64,000 nucleotides of DNA from Alphaproteobacteria bacterium (GCA_023150455.1 JAKLKW010000010.1:1-64000); one strand, 5' to 3'; shown: positions 1 through 9,148, counted from the stretch's first letter. A program made the numbers and translations. The notes: generated by a model from the letters alone, not told the origin.

Positions 1-677
1 GTCGGGCGCGGCTCGAGGATGATCTTGAAGATGTCGGGCGAGCGGAAGCGCGCCTCCATGTTGATCTGGGCGCCGCTCTCGGTCGAGCTGGCGATCGGCC
101 CCTTGTTGTGCGCGAGGATGCCGAAGCGCAGTTCGGACACGCCGTACTTGGAGCCGCGGCCGTAGCGCAGGCCGTCTTCGGCCGGCGCGGCAGCGGCGGC
201 GGCGCTGGTCTGTGCCGCCTGCTGCGCCAGCTGCGGCGGCATCGGCGTGAGCTGCGGGGCGGCGGCCGGCGGCGTCGGCGCGACGCCCACCTGCCGCTCG
301 GCCAAGGGCGGCAGGGCCTGCTGCGCGGGCGGCTGGGCGGTCGCGGGCTGACCTGCAGCCGGCTGACCGGGCGGCGCATAGACCGAGGCGATCTGCGGCG
401 GCGGCTCGCTCCAGCCGCTCGCATACTGGTCATAGGGCCGGCGATAGGCGTCCGGCTCGAGCACGATCTGCGCCGCGCCGCCGACATTCAGCGGCGTTGG
501 ATCGTAGGGATGCGCGACCCGGGGCAGCGGCTGCACGACATGGGTCTGGGAAATGGCCGGGCCGATCGGAAAACCGATCGCCACCGCGCCCAGGGACAAC
601 AACGCCAGGGACCGCCCGGCCCTGCTGTTTGCGGACGGAGCCTTGGGTAGGAAAGCGTATGGGGCGTGGTTCCGCAT
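1..677 (-). CDS. N-terminal part of a PagL-like acyloxyacyl hydrolase (lipid A 3-O-deacylase family), cut by the window edge
   Basis: An open frame runs from an ATG at 677 down the minus strand and leaves the window at position 1 without a stop. The first ~44 residues are basic then hydrophobic and end near AISQ, which suits a signal peptide. Residues ~45-170 are a Pro/Ala/Gln-rich linker. From about residue 175 the text SELRFGILAHNKGPIAS, followed by an ESGAQIN segment, resembles the start of the outer-membrane PagL beta-barrel, which removes an acyl chain from lipid A. The catalytic His/Ser region lies outside the window, so the family call rests on this first strand and is moderate. The long disordered linker is longer than in typical PagL. 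Confidence 0.6.
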   Translation of the reverse strand, partial: MRNHAPYAFLPKAPSANSRAGRSLALLSLGAVAIGFPIGPAISQTHVVQPLPRVAHPYDPTPLNVGGAAQIVLEPDAYRRPYDQYASGWSEPPPQIASVYAPPGQPAAGQPATAQPPAQQALPPLAERQVGVAPTPPAAAPQLTPMPPQLAQQAAQTSAAAAAAPAEDGLRYGRGSKYGVSELRFGILAHNKGPIASSTESGAQINMEARFRSPDIFKIILEPRP

Positions 678-856
678 CCTGCGGTTATAGGCGGTGCGAA
701 TGCTCCGGTCCATACGGCCTGTGACGCAAATCATTCATTGTTGCGTTCGCGCAACAGGTTGAAGGGTCGAGGATTTCCCCTGTGACGGGGCGCGCCTTGA
801 TGCCCGGGGAAGCGGGGGATAGCCTCGCGCCCGGGTTTAGCCCGGAGATGTTAAGG

Positions 857-1600
857 ATGGAGGCGCTGCTCTGGTCGGGGCTGCAGCATTGCGGCGCCGC
901 CCTCGAGGCGGATGGCGGGGTGATCGCCGCGCTGCTGCTGGCGGGACTCATGGGCGGCGTGAGCCATTGCGTCGGCATGTGCGGCCCCTTCGTGCTGGGC
1001 CAGGTCACCGCCCGGCTCGAGGCCGTTCCGGCCGACCGGATGCGGGAATGGCATCGGCTGGTTGGCGCCGCGGCGGTCCCCTATCACCTTGGCCGGGCGA
1101 CGACCTATGCCGGGCTTGGTGCCGTCGCCGCCTCGCTCGCCGGTGGGCTCGCGATGCTCTCCGGCCTGCGGGACATCGCCGCGGCGCTGCTGATCGTGGC
1201 GGCGGTCGTCTTCCTGGCCGGCGCGTTGCGACAGGCGGGCCTGGTGCCGTCCGCGGGCACGAGCGGGACCGGCGTGGCGTGGCCGACCCGGCTGCTGCGA
1301 CCGCTGTTCGCCCGGCCGGTCGGCTGGCGCGGCTACCTGCTGGGAGTCGCGCTCGGCTTTCTGCCCTGCGGCCTTCTGTACGGCGCCATTGCCGCCGCTG
1401 CATCGACCGGCTCCCCGCTTTCGGGCGCGCTGGGCATGGCGGCCTTCGCGGTGGGCACGGCGCCGGCTCTCATCGCGACCGGGCTTGCGGGTCATCTCGC
1501 GGCGCGCCATCTCGGGCCCGTGATGCGCGTCGCGGCGCCGGCGCTGATGATCGTGAACGCGGGCTTCCTGATGTACATGGCCTGGCGCCTGGCCGCATAA
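857..1600 (+). CDS. SafE/TauE-like (UreH_2) multi-span membrane protein
   Basis: About 247 residues, mostly hydrophobic, with roughly six membrane segments. Residues ~33-43 carry the HCVGMCG motif of the UreH_2/SafE branch related to the CcdA (DsbD) transmembrane fold, and FLPCGLLYG lies near residue 170. Members are annotated as sulfite exporters, but those beside cytochrome oxidase genes are thought to move copper or reducing equivalents. The ATG at 857 is preferred because GGAG at 844-847 sits 9 bases before it. A GTG at 782 and an ATG at 848 are in frame but lack good spacing. The next gene, an SCO copper chaperone, begins 20 bases downstream, so a joint role in oxidase copper assembly is inferred. 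Confidence 0.8.
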   Translation: MEALLWSGLQHCGAALEADGGVIAALLLAGLMGGVSHCVGMCGPFVLGQVTARLEAVPADRMREWHRLVGAAAVPYHLGRATTYAGLGAVAASLAGGLAMLSGLRDIAAALLIVAAVVFLAGALRQAGLVPSAGTSGTGVAWPTRLLRPLFARPVGWRGYLLGVALGFLPCGLLYGAIAAAASTGSPLSGALGMAAFAVGTAPALIATGLAGHLAARHLGPVMRVAAPALMIVNAGFLMYMAWRLAA

Positions 1601-1619
1601 GCGAGAGGAAACCGAGCCG

Positions 1620-2237
1620 ATGAACCGTACGGCGTTGATCCGCATGCTGCTGATCGCCACGACCGGCGTGGTGCTGGCGGTGGCCCTGGGACTGGTCGGT
1701 CGCGCCCTTTGGCTGGACCCACGCTCGGGCGGCGGACGCGAGGGCAGCGTCACCGGCACGGCCCTGGTCGGGGGGCCGTTCGAGTTGACCGATCAGAACG
1801 GCCAGCGCGTGAAGGACACCCAGTTCCGCGGCAGGCTGATGCTGGTGTTTTTCGGCTACATCTATTGTCCGGATGTCTGCCCGACCACGCTGCTCGACGT
1901 CAGCCAGGCGCTGGACACGCTGGGCAAGGACGCCGAGCAGGTGCAGCCCATCTTCATCACCGTCGACCCCGAGCGCGACACGCCCGCGGCGATGAAGGAA
2001 TTCCTTTCCAACTTCCATCCGCGCATGCTCGGGCTGACGGGCACGACGGCGGAGATCCAGGCCGCGGCCAAGGCCTACCGCGTCTATTACGCCAAGGCCG
2101 GCGGCGGCGAGCGCGACTACCTGATGGATCACACCGCCCTCATCTACCTGATGGACCGCGAGGGCCGCTACCTGACGCACTTCACCAACAAGACGCGCTC
2201 CGACGAGATGGCGGCGGCGATCCGCAAGTTCCTGTGA
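1620..2237 (+). CDS. SCO1/SenC family copper chaperone / thioredoxin-like protein
   Basis: 205 residues: a short N-terminal membrane anchor (~8-30), then a periplasmic thioredoxin fold. The copper ligands of the family are present: CPDVC (C83, C87) and the distal His in MDHTALIYL (H171). FITVDPERDTP is also typical of SCO. SCO proteins deliver copper to, or reduce, the CuA site of cytochrome c oxidase. GAGAGGAAA precedes the ATG. It follows the SafE-like gene on the same strand and is probably co-transcribed with it. No oxidase subunit gene is present in the window. Confidence 0.93.
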   Translation: MNRTALIRMLLIATTGVVLAVALGLVGRALWLDPRSGGGREGSVTGTALVGGPFELTDQNGQRVKDTQFRGRLMLVFFGYIYCPDVCPTTLLDVSQALDTLGKDAEQVQPIFITVDPERDTPAAMKEFLSNFHPRMLGLTGTTAEIQAAAKAYRVYYAKAGGGERDYLMDHTALIYLMDREGRYLTHFTNKTRSDEMAAAIRKFL

Positions 2238-2250
2238 TGCCGAAAAAGAT

Positions 2251-2348
2251 GAACCGCAGAGACACAAAGCCAGATGCCAGAGGTCGGGGGGCAGATGTCA
2301 GACGCAAATCTGAAATCTGTCCTCTGACCTCTGTCCTCTGACATCTGG
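2251..2348. repeat. CAGAGGACAG-type palindromic intergenic element, copy 1
   Basis: This low-complexity element between the SCO gene and cobB begins with CGCAGAGACACAAAG. It contains nested inverted repeats: CAGATGTCAGA (2292-2302) pairs exactly with TCTGACATCTG (2337-2347), CAGAGGTC (2278-2285) with GACCTCTG (2326-2333), and CCAGATG (2270-2276) with CATCTGG (2342-2348). TCTGTCCTCTGAC occurs twice inside it. The same words recur in the element at 25089-25163. It could fold as RNA hairpins and end transcription before cobB. Its origin is unknown. Confidence 0.7.
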
Positions 2349-2350
2349 CG

Positions 2351-3670
2351 ATGACCGCCGCGGGCCTGGTGATTGCCGCGCCCGCGTCGGGCAGCGGCAA
2401 GACGACGGTCACGCTCGGGCTGCTGCGGCACCTGGCGCGCCGGGGCGTCGCCGTCGCTTCGGCCAAGGCGGGGCCGGACTATATCGATCCCGCGTTCCAC
2501 GCCGAGGCGAGCGGCCGGCCCTGCTTCAACCTCGATCCATGGGCGATGCGCCGCGCTACCCTGGCGACGCTGATCGGCCGGCTGGCCGAGGGCGCGGAGA
2601 TCGTCCTCTGTGAAGGCGTGATGGGCCTGTTCGACGGCGCCGGGCCGGAGGCGGCGGGCTCGACCGCCGACTTGGCGGCGCTTGCCGGCTGGCCGGTCGT
2701 GCTGGTGATCGACATCCAGCGCCAGGGCGCTTCCGCCGCCGCCGTGCTGCGCGGCTTCGCGTCGCATCGGTCCGACATCCGGATTGCCGGCGTGATCTTC
2801 AACCGTGCTTCCGGCGCGGCGCACGCCGCCCTCGCCGCGAACGCGGTCGCTAGCGCAATGCCGGAGATCGCGGTCCTCGGATGGCTCGGCCGCGACGCGC
2901 TTCTGTCGTTGCCCGAGCGTCATCTCGGCCTGGTGCAGGCGGGCGAGCATGCGGCGCTCGGCACGTTCCTCGATGCTGCGGCGGACGCCGTGGCGGCACG
3001 TGTCGACGTCGATGCGCTGCAAAGGCTGGCGCAACCCGCGGCCCTTGCGTCGGTCGCTGCCGGCGATGGACCGATCGCGCCGCTCGGCCAGCACATCGCC
3101 GTGGCGACGGATGCCGCCTACTCCTTCGCCTATCCGGCGGTGATCGAGTGCTGGCGCCGCGCCGGCGCGCGCGTCTCGACCTTCTCGCCGCTCAAGGACG
3201 AGGCGCCGCCGCCGGACTGCGACGCCGTGTATCTGCCCGGCGGCTATCCGGAGCTTCACGGCGCAAGCCTGGCGGCTGCCGCGCGATTCCTGGACGGCCT
3301 CCGCGCGGCCGCGACGCGCGGCGTGGCGATCTATGGCGAGTGCGGCGGCTACATGACGCTCGGCCGCGGCTTCGTCGACGCCGCGGGCGCGCGCCATGCC
3401 ATGGCGGGCCTGCTGCCGCTGGAGTCCTCCTTCGCCGCGCGCAAGCTGCATTTGGGCTATCGCCGCGCGGTGCTGGCGGCCGCCTCTCCGCTTGGGCCCA
3501 AGGGCGCGGCCCTGCGCGGTCACGAGTTCCACTATGCCAGCGTCGTCGACGAGGGCCCGGGCGAGCCGCTGTTCGCGGTAGCCGATGCGGCTGGACGCGC
3601 GCTGGGCGGCATCGGCCGCGCGAACGGCCGCGTCATGGGCTCGTTCCTGCACCTGATCGACCGCGAGTAG
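2351..3670 (+). CDS. cobB: Cobyrinate / hydrogenobyrinate a,c-diamide synthase
   Basis: 439 residues, the usual length for CobB/CbiA. It performs ATP- and glutamine-dependent amidation of the a and c carboxylates of the corrin ring in cobalamin synthesis. An N-terminal dethiobiotin-synthetase-like domain has the P-loop SGSGKTT (13-19) followed by KAGPDYIDPAFH. The C-terminal class I glutamine amidotransferase domain has YGECGGYM with nucleophile C331 and a C-terminal GHEFHYA segment. No other cobalamin gene is nearby, so it is either isolated from the main cob cluster or serves a salvage route. The ATG lies 2 bases after a palindromic repeat element. Confidence 0.94.
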   Translation: MTAAGLVIAAPASGSGKTTVTLGLLRHLARRGVAVASAKAGPDYIDPAFHAEASGRPCFNLDPWAMRRATLATLIGRLAEGAEIVLCEGVMGLFDGAGPEAAGSTADLAALAGWPVVLVIDIQRQGASAAAVLRGFASHRSDIRIAGVIFNRASGAAHAALAANAVASAMPEIAVLGWLGRDALLSLPERHLGLVQAGEHAALGTFLDAAADAVAARVDVDALQRLAQPAALASVAAGDGPIAPLGQHIAVATDAAYSFAYPAVIECWRRAGARVSTFSPLKDEAPPPDCDAVYLPGGYPELHGASLAAAARFLDGLRAAATRGVAIYGECGGYMTLGRGFVDAAGARHAMAGLLPLESSFAARKLHLGYRRAVLAAASPLGPKGAALRGHEFHYASVVDEGPGEPLFAVADAAGRALGGIGRANGRVMGSFLHLIDRE

Positions 3671-3795
3671 CGCCGCGAATCACGCGCCGCCATGGCAGCG
3701 GCACCGGGACCAGCGCCGCCGGGCGGCGCCCCAGCGATGCCGCCGCCCGCCCGGCGCGACTGGACGGGTCGGCGGCAAATGGCTATCAGGACTCC

Positions 3796-4533
3796 ATGGC
3801 CGGAAGCGGGCGACGGTCGCTGAGCCGCGACGGCGGCAAGGTGCTGCACGTGACGCCGCAGCAAGGCGGCGTACCGGTCGCGGTGGCGTTGCGGCGCAAC
3901 CCGCGTGCGCGGCGGCTGATCCTTTCGGTCGATCCCGGCGATGCGCGACCGGCGCTCGTCATCCCCGCTTTCGTGTCGGTCGGCGAGGCGCAGGAATTCC
4001 TGGAGCAGCGCCGCGACTGGCTGTTCCGCCGCCTGGCCGCGCTGCCGGCGCGCGCACCCTTCGCCGCGGGCACGACGGTGCCGTTCAAGGGAGAGAGCCT
4101 GAGGCTGCGCCACCGGCCAGACGCGCGCGGCGTCGCCTGGCGCGACGGCGCGCACCTCGATGTCGCCGGCGACCCGCGTCACCTGGCGCGGCGTGCCACC
4201 GACTGGCTCAAGGCCGAGGCGCGGCGCGATTTCGCCCTGCGGGCGGCGCGCATGGCGCGCGAGCTCGGCCGGCCGGCGCCCAGGGTCGCGATCCGCGACC
4301 CGAAGCGGCAATGGGGCAGCTGCTCGTCCGACGGCACGCTCAGGTTGTCGTGGCGGCTGGTGATGGCGCCCGAGCCGGTGATCGACTACGTTGTCGCGCA
4401 CGAAGTGGCACATCTGGTGGAGATGAACCACGCGGCCGGCTTCTGGACGATCGTGGCCCGGCTGACCCCGCACATGGCGACGGCGCGCATCTGGCTGCGC
4501 CGGAACGGACATTCCCTCTTGCGTTACGGATAA
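3796..4533 (+). CDS. YgjP-like (DUF45) zinc metallopeptidase
   Basis: 245 residues. The C-terminal half has the gluzincin signature HEVAH (202-206) with MNH six residues further on (H212), preceded by DPKRQWGSCSSDGTL, a hallmark of the YgjP/DUF45 (COG1451) family. These proteins resemble SprT and WSS1 proteases; their substrates are mostly unknown. There is no signal peptide, so a cytoplasmic location is expected. The ATG at 3796 is the first in-frame start that keeps the beta-rich N-terminal domain and avoids overlap with cobB. The 125-base gap to cobB has no clear promoter. Confidence 0.88.
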   Translation: MAGSGRRSLSRDGGKVLHVTPQQGGVPVAVALRRNPRARRLILSVDPGDARPALVIPAFVSVGEAQEFLEQRRDWLFRRLAALPARAPFAAGTTVPFKGESLRLRHRPDARGVAWRDGAHLDVAGDPRHLARRATDWLKAEARRDFALRAARMARELGRPAPRVAIRDPKRQWGSCSSDGTLRLSWRLVMAPEPVIDYVVAHEVAHLVEMNHAAGFWTIVARLTPHMATARIWLRRNGHSLLRYG

Positions 4534-4575
4534 CATACAGGCATTCTGCAATCAATCGTTGCTCTCCGGGACTGC

Positions 4576-5778
4576 ATGCCGCCTCGCGAATCCTTTTCGA
4601 CCGCCGTGCTGCTGACGGCGCTGGTGGCGTTTGGTCCCATCTCGACCGATCTCTACCTGCCGTCGCTGCCCGGCATCGCGCGCGACCTGATGACCGATGC
4701 GTCCGCGGTGCAATTGACGCTCAGCGTGTTCCTGCTCGGCTTTGCCGGCGGGCAGATCGTCTATGGCCCATTGAGCGATCGCTACGGCCGGCGGCCCGTC
4801 CTCCTCGGTGGCGTGACGCTCTATTTCGTCGGCAGCCTCGCCTGCGCGCTGGCGGCGACGATCGAATGGCTGATCGCCGCGCGCTTCCTGCAGGCGATCG
4901 GCGCCTGCTCGGGGGTCGTGCTGGCGCGGGCCGTGGTGCGCGACATCTATGCGCCGGAGCGCGCCGCCTCGGTGCTCGCCTACATCGGCTCGGCCATGGC
5001 GATCGCGCCGCTGATCGGGCCGATCCTGGGCGGGCAATTGGAGGTGCAGCTGGGCTGGCGCGCGAATTTCGGCCTGCTGACCCTCTACGCCGTCGCGATC
5101 TCGCTCGGCGTGCTGCTCAGGCTCGAGGAAACCAACCACCGGCGCGACCCGTCCGCCCTGTCGCCGCGGCGGATCATCGCCAATTTCCGCCAGATGCTGT
5201 CGAGCCGGCGCTACGTCGCCTGCGTCTCCGCCGCCACCTTCTGCTATTGCGGCATGTTCTCCTTCATCTCCGCCTCGTCTTTCGTGCTGATCGACGTGGT
5301 GGGCCTCGCGCCCGACGCCTATGGCTTCGCCTTCGCCGCCGTGGTGATCGGCTACATGATCGGCGCCTTGAGCGCCGGGCGGCTGGTGCAGCGTCTGGGC
5401 ATGGAGCGCGTGATGTCCGCGGGCGGACTCTTGACCGCCTTGTCCGGGCCTGCGATGGCGGCGTTCGCGTTCGCGACCGGCGCCGCGGTGCACTGGGCCA
5501 TGATCGTGCTGCCGATGGCGGTCTACTGCGCCGGCATGGGCTGGGTAATCCCGGCCTCGAACGCCGCCGCGGTCGGTCCCTATCCGGACAAGGCCGGCGC
5601 GGCGTCGTCGCTGCTCGGATTCGTCCAGATGACGATCGCCGCCTCGGTCGGCGTGGCCGTGGCGCACCTGCTCGACGGCACGGCGCGGCCGATGGCCCTG
5701 TCGCTGGGCTTGAGCGGCCTCTTGACGCTGGCGGCCGCCCTGACGGTGCGACGGACCGGAACCGTGACCGCGACTTAA
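4576..5778 (+). CDS. Bcr/CflA family drug-resistance MFS transporter
   Basis: 400 residues with 12 predicted membrane helices. The first helix text FGPISTDLYLPSLPGIARDL is typical of the Bcr/CflA (DHA1) branch, and loop 2-3 carries motif A, GPLSDRYGRRPVLLGG. This group exports bicyclomycin, sulfonamides, chloramphenicol or cysteine; the substrate here cannot be read from sequence. It lies 42 bases after the metallopeptidase gene and may share its transcript. Confidence 0.9.
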   Translation: MPPRESFSTAVLLTALVAFGPISTDLYLPSLPGIARDLMTDASAVQLTLSVFLLGFAGGQIVYGPLSDRYGRRPVLLGGVTLYFVGSLACALAATIEWLIAARFLQAIGACSGVVLARAVVRDIYAPERAASVLAYIGSAMAIAPLIGPILGGQLEVQLGWRANFGLLTLYAVAISLGVLLRLEETNHRRDPSALSPRRIIANFRQMLSSRRYVACVSAATFCYCGMFSFISASSFVLIDVVGLAPDAYGFAFAAVVIGYMIGALSAGRLVQRLGMERVMSAGGLLTALSGPAMAAFAFATGAAVHWAMIVLPMAVYCAGMGWVIPASNAAAVGPYPDKAGAASSLLGFVQMTIAASVGVAVAHLLDGTARPMALSLGLSGLLTLAAALTVRRTGTVTAT

Positions 5779-5849
5779 GGCGGCTGTAGCGGTGCGTCCC
5801 GATCGGTGGCAGCCTCCGCGGCGCGGTCTGAACTTTCCGGGAGACGCCG

Positions 5850-6146
5850 ATGCCATTCGCGATCAGGACCGCCGACAAGCCGGGCTTGCAGGAGCTGCGC
5901 AACAAGCTGCAGCAGGCGCATCTCGACTATCTCGACAGCCAGCTCGGCATCCTGCTCGCCGCCGGGTCGCTGCGCAGCGACGACAACACGCAGGCGACCG
6001 GCGGCATCCCGATCGTCGACGTCGAGGACCGCGCCGCGGCCGAGCGCTTCATCGACAACGACCCGTTCGCCAAGGGCGGACTGTTCGCCGAGATCAAGGT
6101 CGACCGCTGGCGCAAGGCCTATTTCGACAAGAAGCGTTTCATCTGA
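5850..6146 (+). CDS. YciI family protein
   Basis: 98 residues, a single YCII domain (ferredoxin-like alpha/beta fold). His in QAHLDYL and the NDPFAKGGL segment with its Asp-Pro-Phe match the conserved putative active-site residues of the family. The biochemical role is undefined; related domains act as dehalogenase-like or muconolactone-isomerase-like folds. GGGAG sits about 7 bases upstream of the ATG. The gene converges on the PBP1A gene with only 3 bases between the stops. Confidence 0.88.
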   Translation: MPFAIRTADKPGLQELRNKLQQAHLDYLDSQLGILLAAGSLRSDDNTQATGGIPIVDVEDRAAAERFIDNDPFAKGGLFAEIKVDRWRKAYFDKKRFI

Positions 6147-6149
6147 GGA

Positions 6150-8171
6150 TCAATTGCTGTCGCGGCCGAAGCCGGCCGGGCGGCTCTCGGGGTTGCTCAC
6201 GGTGGCGCGGCCGGTGGTCGGCACGCCGGGCTGCGTGCCGGGAATCGGCGCCGTCCGGTAGGCCTGCGCCGGATCGACGGCCGCGATCGCGGCGGTCGGC
6301 AGCGGCAGCGGGCGCGGCGGCAGGCCGGCATGGGCCGCCAGCATGAAGTCGCGCCACATGCGCGCGGGCAGGCCGCCGCCGGTGACGTGCTTCATCGGCT
6401 TGTTGTCGTCGTTGCCGACCCACACGCCCGCCACCAGGTCGGCGGTGTAGCCGAGGAACCAGGCGTCGCGGAAATCCTGCGTCGTGCCGGTCTTGCCGGC
6501 GGCGGGGCGGTCGAGCTTGGCCGCCTTGGCCGTGCCGCCCGCGATCGCCGCGCCCATCATGTCGTTCATCGCCGCGACCTCGGCGCGCCCGGCGACGGTG
6601 CCGAGGCCCGAGCCCTTGCGCGTGTAGAGGACGTTGCCCGCCGTGTCGCGGATCTCGCGGATGCCGTAGGCGAGCGCGATTTCGCCGGCATTCGCGAGCG
6701 ACGCATAGGCGGCGGTCAGCTCGAGCGGCGTCACCTCGTAGGTGCCGAGCGCGATGCTGGCGTCGGGCCTGAGCGTGCTGGTGATGCCCATGCGCTCGGC
6801 CACCGCCACGACCTTGCGCGGTCCGACGCGCTCGGCGAGCTGTGCCGCCACGGTATTGATCGAGTAGGCCAGCGCCTCGCGCAGCGAGACCATGCCGCGA
6901 TAGGTGCCTTCGTAGTTCCTGGGGCTCCAGTTGCCGATCGTGATCGGCCCGTCCATGAAGCGGTCTTCGGGTTTGTATCCGGCCTGCAGCGCGGCGAGAT
7001 AGACCATCGGCTTGAAGGCGGAGCCGGGCTGGCGCAACGCCTGGGTCGCGCGGTTGAACTGGCTCTGCGCGTATTCGACGCCGCCGACCAGCGCGCGCAC
7101 CGCGCCGTCCGGCGCCATCGCGACCAGCGCCGCCTGGCGCGCGTTCAGCGCACCACCCTCCATGTCGAGCGCCAGCGCCACCTTGTCCTCGGCCAGGCGC
7201 TGCAGGCGCGGGTCGAGGGTGGTCACCACCACGAGGTCGCGGTCGGTGAAGCCGACGAAGCCCTGCACCTGGTCCATCACCCAGTCGGCGAAGTAGCGGC
7301 CGATCGGGCCGGTGTTGGCGATCGAGGTCGGCCGCTTCGCACTCGGCCGCGCCTGATCCGCCTGGCTCGCCTCGAGGAAGCCGGCGTCGACCATGTTGGC
7401 GAGGACCTGGCGCGTGCGCCGCTCGGCCGTGTCGGGATCGGCGATCGGGTTGAAGCGCGACGGCGCCTTGAGGATCCCGGCCAGCATGGCCGATTCCCAC
7501 AGATCGAGCTGGCGCGCCGAGACGCCGAAATACTTGCGCGCCGCTGCATCGACGCCGTAGGTGCCGGCGCCGAGATAGACGCGGTTCAAATAGAGCGTGA
7601 GGATCTGCGCCTTGGTGAACTTGCGCTCGAGCCACAGCGCCAGGATCGTTTCCTGCACCTTGCGCTTGAGCGTGCGCTCGGAGGTGAGGAACAGGTTCTT
7701 GGCGAGTTGCTGCGTGATGGTCGAGCCGCCCTGGCGCACCGAACCGGCGCGCAGATTGGCGATCGCGGCGCGGGCGAGGCCGATCGGGTCGATGCCGGGA
7801 TGCGACTGGAAGCGGCGGTCCTCGGTCGCCATCACCGCGAGCGGCAGGGTCGTCGGCAGCTCGTCGAGCCGCAGGGTCTCGCCGACCAGGTCGCCATACG
7901 TGGCGAAGACGGTGCCGTCGGCAGCCGCCAGCGTGATCGCCGGCCGGCGCGTGGGCGCTTCGAGCGAGCGGATGTCGGGCAGGTCGTAGGCGTAGTAGGC
8001 GGTGACGCTGGCGCCGGCGATCGCGACCCAGACCAGCAGCACGGCCGACCAGTAGACCAGGCGCCGGAGCCAGCGCCGGCGCGGCCGCTTCGCCCGGCCC
8101 GGACCGTTGCCGCCGCGGTCTTCGCGCACGATGTCGATGTCCCTGGAGTCGCGCCGGGGCCTGCCTGCCAT
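6150..8171 (-). CDS. Penicillin-binding protein 1A family, bifunctional peptidoglycan synthase
   Basis: 673 residues. A basic cytoplasmic tail (1-32) is followed by one membrane helix (~33-56), then a GT51 transglycosylase domain (~75-250) with ATEDRRF and GGSTITQQLAKN. The transpeptidase domain has the serine nucleophile in S384-A-F-K387 and the KTGT box at 560-563. It polymerises lipid II and cross-links stem peptides in the periplasm. The C-terminus is a Pro/Thr/Gly-rich tail. It matches the Mrc/PBP1A family but is shorter than E. coli PBP1a and lacks the large OB insert. It is transcribed divergently from the cinA-like gene. Confidence 0.94.
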   Translation of the reverse strand: MAGRPRRDSRDIDIVREDRGGNGPGRAKRPRRRWLRRLVYWSAVLLVWVAIAGASVTAYYAYDLPDIRSLEAPTRRPAITLAAADGTVFATYGDLVGETLRLDELPTTLPLAVMATEDRRFQSHPGIDPIGLARAAIANLRAGSVRQGGSTITQQLAKNLFLTSERTLKRKVQETILALWLERKFTKAQILTLYLNRVYLGAGTYGVDAAARKYFGVSARQLDLWESAMLAGILKAPSRFNPIADPDTAERRTRQVLANMVDAGFLEASQADQARPSAKRPTSIANTGPIGRYFADWVMDQVQGFVGFTDRDLVVVTTLDPRLQRLAEDKVALALDMEGGALNARQAALVAMAPDGAVRALVGGVEYAQSQFNRATQALRQPGSAFKPMVYLAALQAGYKPEDRFMDGPITIGNWSPRNYEGTYRGMVSLREALAYSINTVAAQLAERVGPRKVVAVAERMGITSTLRPDASIALGTYEVTPLELTAAYASLANAGEIALAYGIREIRDTAGNVLYTRKGSGLGTVAGRAEVAAMNDMMGAAIAGGTAKAAKLDRPAAGKTGTTQDFRDAWFLGYTADLVAGVWVGNDDNKPMKHVTGGGLPARMWRDFMLAAHAGLPPRPLPLPTAAIAAVDPAQAYRTAPIPGTQPGVPTTGRATVSNPESRPAGFGRDSN

Positions 8172-8248
8172 GAAGCGCTTTCTTACGGGCTAATTGTGGC
8201 GAAATCTATGCGATTGTAACGGCCTGCCGTCAAAACATGAGGTTGCCC

Positions 8249-8734
8249 ATGCAGACCCTGATGCCGTTGGCCGAGCGGATCGCCCGCCGCCTGACCGAGC
8301 GGCGGGAGACCGTCGCGATCGCCGAATCCTCGACCGGCGGGCTGGTCGCGGCCGCCCTGGTCGCCATCCCCGGCGCCTCGGCCTATTTCCTGGGCGGGGC
8401 CGTCATCTATACGGGGGCAAGCCGCGCCGGGCTGCTTGGCATCCAGCCGTCCGACCTCGAGGGCATGCGACCCTCGACCGAGCCCTATGCCGCGCTGATG
8501 GCCGAGCGCATGCGCGCCCGGCACGGCGCGGTCTGGGCCCTGGGCGAGACAGGCGCCACCGGCCCGACCGGGAACCGCTACGGCGACGCCGCCGGACATT
8601 GCTGCATCGCCCTCGCCGGCCCGGCCACGCGGGTCGCGACGATCGAGACCGCGAGCGCCGACCGCCAGGCCAACATGCGCCGCTTCGCGCTGCGCGCGCT
8701 GGAGCTGCTGGACAAGGCGATCGCCGCGGCCTGA
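8249..8734 (+). CDS. CinA C-terminal domain protein (nicotinamide-nucleotide amidohydrolase, PncC-type)
   Basis: 161 residues, the length of stand-alone PncC/YgaD proteins without the N-terminal CinA domain. AESSTGGLVAAAL carries the catalytic-serine region and GETGATGPTGNRYG is the second conserved loop. The family deamidates nicotinamide mononucleotide to nicotinate mononucleotide in NAD recycling. ATG 8249 is chosen because GAGG (8239-8242) precedes it by 6 bases; an in-frame ATG at 8237 would add four residues. Confidence 0.9.
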   Translation: MQTLMPLAERIARRLTERRETVAIAESSTGGLVAAALVAIPGASAYFLGGAVIYTGASRAGLLGIQPSDLEGMRPSTEPYAALMAERMRARHGAVWALGETGATGPTGNRYGDAAGHCCIALAGPATRVATIETASADRQANMRRFALRALELLDKAIAAA

Positions 8735-8746
8735 TCGCCGCCACGG

Positions 8747-9148
8747 CTACTTGTCGAAGCTCGTCAGCGTGTCGCCCGGGTCGGCGACGATCACCGCCAA
8801 GAGGCGCGCAGGCTCGGTCGTGCTGGCATCGGCGCTGACGACGTGGTGCGCGCCGGGACCTTCGGTCCAGAACTCGCCGGCCTTGTAGACCTTTTCCGGC
8901 CCGCCTTCGACCTGGGAGCGGATCGCGCCCTGGAGCACATAGGCGAAGATGAAGCCGGACTTGGCATGGCGGTGCGACTTGGACGCGCCGCCCGGCGCGT
9001 AGTCGACAACCACGGCAGTCATGGTCTTGCCCGGAACATTCGGCAGGTCTTGCGCGAACGCGCGAGTGACGTGATCGCCCTCGGCCAGCGCCACTGCTGG
9101 CAGCATGGCGAGCGCGGCCGCCGTCACGGCCGTTGCGATCCGCCGCAT
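8747..9148 (-). CDS. Secreted cupin-domain protein
   Basis: 133 residues with an N-terminal signal peptide (cleavage likely after AVALA). The single cupin_2 barrel has metal-binding motif 1 around SHRHAKSGFIFAYVLQG (H, H and a third ligand) and motif 2 around GPGAHHVVSA. The function is not predictable; secreted small cupins often sit beside AhpD-like or oxidoreductase genes, as here. It starts 1 base after the AhpD-like stop and is almost certainly co-transcribed with it. Confidence 0.87.
   Translation of the reverse strand: MRRIATAVTAAALAMLPAVALAEGDHVTRAFAQDLPNVPGKTMTAVVVDYAPGGASKSHRHAKSGFIFAYVLQGAIRSQVEGGPEKVYKAGEFWTEGPGAHHVVSADASTTEPARLLAVIVADPGDTLTSFDK

Noticed and set aside
6330-8219. 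A 629-residue plus-strand open frame across the PBP1A gene
   Set aside because: It lies antisense to a complete penicillin-binding protein with intact SxxK and KTGT boxes. Its composition (Arg, Ala, Gly, His) is that of an antisense shadow in high-GC DNA.
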